In this document: positions 62,887-64,000 of the stretch, one piece after another
Layout of the letters: the number at the start of each line of letters is the position of its first letter
Position numbering within the stretch: the first letter of the stretch is position 1
Assembly: GCA_022592435.1 (NCBI GenBank)
Contig: JABYQS010000007.1
Coordinates: forward strand, 458,407-522,406
Direction: 5' to 3'
Length of the DNA: 64,000 bases
DNA from: Cerioporus squamosus
Taxonomy: Eukaryota > Basidiomycota > Agaricomycetes > Polyporales > Polyporaceae
Made by a program: the position numbers and the translations under genes
Notes under the pieces: model-generated
Database searches by the model: none
The model's input: the letters and a program-made list of their open reading frames with translations, nothing else
Told to the model about the DNA's origin: nothing

Positions 62887-63316
62887 TCAGACAAGACGCT
62901 GGTTCTCCGCAACACCCAAATCCTCTCCCGTGATACCCGCTGCTCCGGAGAGCACAGAGTCCCTCTGCTGCTTGCTTGCCGCGGGATCGTTCGAGGCCTG
63001 GCCGTCACGCTCGATGCGGTGCTTGTTTATCTGGTCCTCTACACGATCAAGTGCTGCATGGCCGTTGCGTCAGTAAGACGAGGGGTATGGCGTGGACAGG
63101 GATTCGAGGATGCGCACCTTGGTCGAGGCGACCTTTCTCACCGCGGAGGCCAGCGACGTCGGCCTTCTCCTCTTGGGGAGGGACGAGGGTGGCCTGAGCG
63201 GATCCCGTGAAGGTCTGTCCGGACTGCTCCTCTTCTGGCCAGGTGTGGTCGACGGGGAGGGCGCGGGACGTGCGGGTGTCCTTCTTCTCTTCCTGGGGTG
63301 GGATGAGGTGGCTCAT
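62887..63316 (-). CDS. Small hydrophilic protein with internal repeat, unrecognised
   Basis: A two-exon gene of about 120 residues. Exon 1 starts at ATG 63316: MSHLIPPQEEKKDTRTSRAL, later SAQATLVPPQEEKADVAG and GEKGRLDQ. The intron (about 63044-63110) has gtgcgc..gcag ends and keeps the frame into LDRVEDQINKHRIERDGQAS, DPAASKQQRDSVLSG and GEDLGVAENQRLV*. The protein has very few hydrophobic residues, no Cys, and a repeated (L)(I/V)PPQEEK(K/A)D unit. It is probably disordered or helical and soluble. No function can be given. It is divergent from the AsnRS gene, 248 bases away. Confidence 0.6.
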
Positions 63317-63564
63317 GAAGAAAGTAGTATGTCTGGTGGATGAGAAGAGTGTGCAAGACGAATAGTGAGTAGACAGCGATGGTAGCAGGCAGGGTGTGCG
63401 CACGGAGGCTTATATGCATGGCAGGCGAGGTGACATCATAGTGGCCATCGAGTCGGCGAGCGGCGAGGGAGGAGGAAGGCTCCGTCGCGAATACACCACC
63501 TGCCATTCCGGGCGAGACACACGACGGAGATGACGCGCGACGCGTGCGGGCGCTCAGCGAGACG

Positions 63565-64000
63565 ATGCTTGCCCGCCGCTTCCTCTCGTCCGCAAGCTCG
63601 ACTCTCGCGCCCACCATCCGCCAGCTGCTCGTCGCGCCCCCTCCGCCGTCTGCTGCGTCTGTTACCGTCAATGGCTGGGTGAGAAGCATACGCAGGCAGA
63701 AGAGGGTCGCGTTCGTAGTCATCTCCGATGGCTCTTCCGACGCTGGCCTCCAGGCCGTCTTCACCGACGTGAACCTTGCCAAACAGTGCGTCACCCAATC
63801 CGTGGAACTCCCTGCCGCACGGAGCTAACACACATGTAGCCTTACCAATGGTGCGACTGTGCGCCTGCGAGGGACCTTGGCCGATAGTCCCGGTGCTGGT
63901 CAGGAGAAGGAACTGAAGGTTTCCGAAGCAGAGGTGCTTGGGGAGTGCGACCCCGAGGTACGTACTCTACCTGGTAAGGCCGCCCCCAGTTTTTAACAAT
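63565..64000 (+). CDS. SLM5: Mitochondrial asparaginyl-tRNA synthetase, N-terminal part
   Basis: Class II aminoacyl-tRNA synthetase that charges tRNA-Asn; the gene runs off the window. ATG 63565 opens MLARRFLSSASSTLAPTIRQ, an Arg/Ser-rich mitochondrial presequence. The OB-fold anticodon-binding domain follows: VTVNGWVRSIRRQKRVAFVV and ISDGSSDAGLQAVF. After an intron (about 63786-63840) come LTNGATVRLRGTLADSPGAG and ELKVSEAEVLGECDPE, then a donor gtacgt at 63958. The combination with a presequence fits the mitochondrial AsnRS (yeast Slm5) rather than the cytosolic one. The catalytic domain lies beyond the window. The same OB fold exists in AspRS, but the V.GWVRS.R.QK...F pattern favours AsnRS. 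Confidence 0.85.

Overview
This window is fungal nuclear DNA, most likely from a white-rot type Agaricomycete (Basidiomycota, probably Polyporales). The genes have many short introns of roughly 50 to 60 bases with GT..AG ends. The proteins are the single-copy eukaryotic set expected of a fungus (RAD3, YME1, Ran, FKS1, GID4), and several families are typical of mushrooms (F-box proteins with beta-propeller-like tails, DUF6532-like sequence, long JmjC proteins). There is no operon logic; genes lie on both strands, often head-to-head over short shared promoters. All exon structures here were read by eye from reading frames and splice signals, so outer coordinates are firmer than internal junctions.

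Layout. 1-2909: 3' part of the TFIIH helicase RAD3. 2910-7159: no recognised gene; a Ser/Pro-rich, pyrimidine-rich stretch at 4144-5810 may hold one. 7160-10917 (-): mitochondrial i-AAA protease YME1. 11644-13614 (+): DUF726/TMCO4-type lipase. 13892-15123 (-): two-pass LEA-2 membrane protein. 15411-17089: a short inverted-repeat element and repeats. 17090-19293 (+): F-box protein. 19300-19760 (-): DUF6532-like fragment. 19994-21571 (-): Zip3/HEI10-like meiotic RING protein, divergent from a very long JmjC protein (21949-27624, +). 28174-30322 (-): casein kinase I of the YCK type. 30898-32575 (-): GID4. 33118-about 34810 (+): unrecognised disordered protein. 35029-37814 (-): 14-TM type MFS drug exporter.

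37815-49748 is the accessory part. It is packed with non-autonomous DNA transposons, two of them with perfect 8-bp target duplications, two with TA-flanked Tc1/mariner-like ends, and one long-armed inverted repeat. No transposase was seen. Between them lie a divergent CK1-like kinase (43491-45100, -) and a possible secreted protein (47331-48288, -).

49749-64000 returns to core genes: Ran GTPase (+), an uncharacterised protein (-) head-to-head with the PP2C phosphatase PTC7 (+), another inverted-repeat element, the 1,3-beta-glucan synthase FKS1 (56307-62477, +), a small hydrophilic protein with an internal repeat (62887-63316, -) and the 5' end of mitochondrial asparaginyl-tRNA synthetase (63565 to the window end, +).

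The genes do not form one pathway. Functional themes are DNA repair and transcription (RAD3), mitochondrial maintenance (YME1, PTC7, AsnRS), ubiquitin-dependent turnover (GID4, F-box), meiosis (Zip3-like), cell-wall synthesis (FKS1), nuclear transport (Ran) and chromatin (JmjC).
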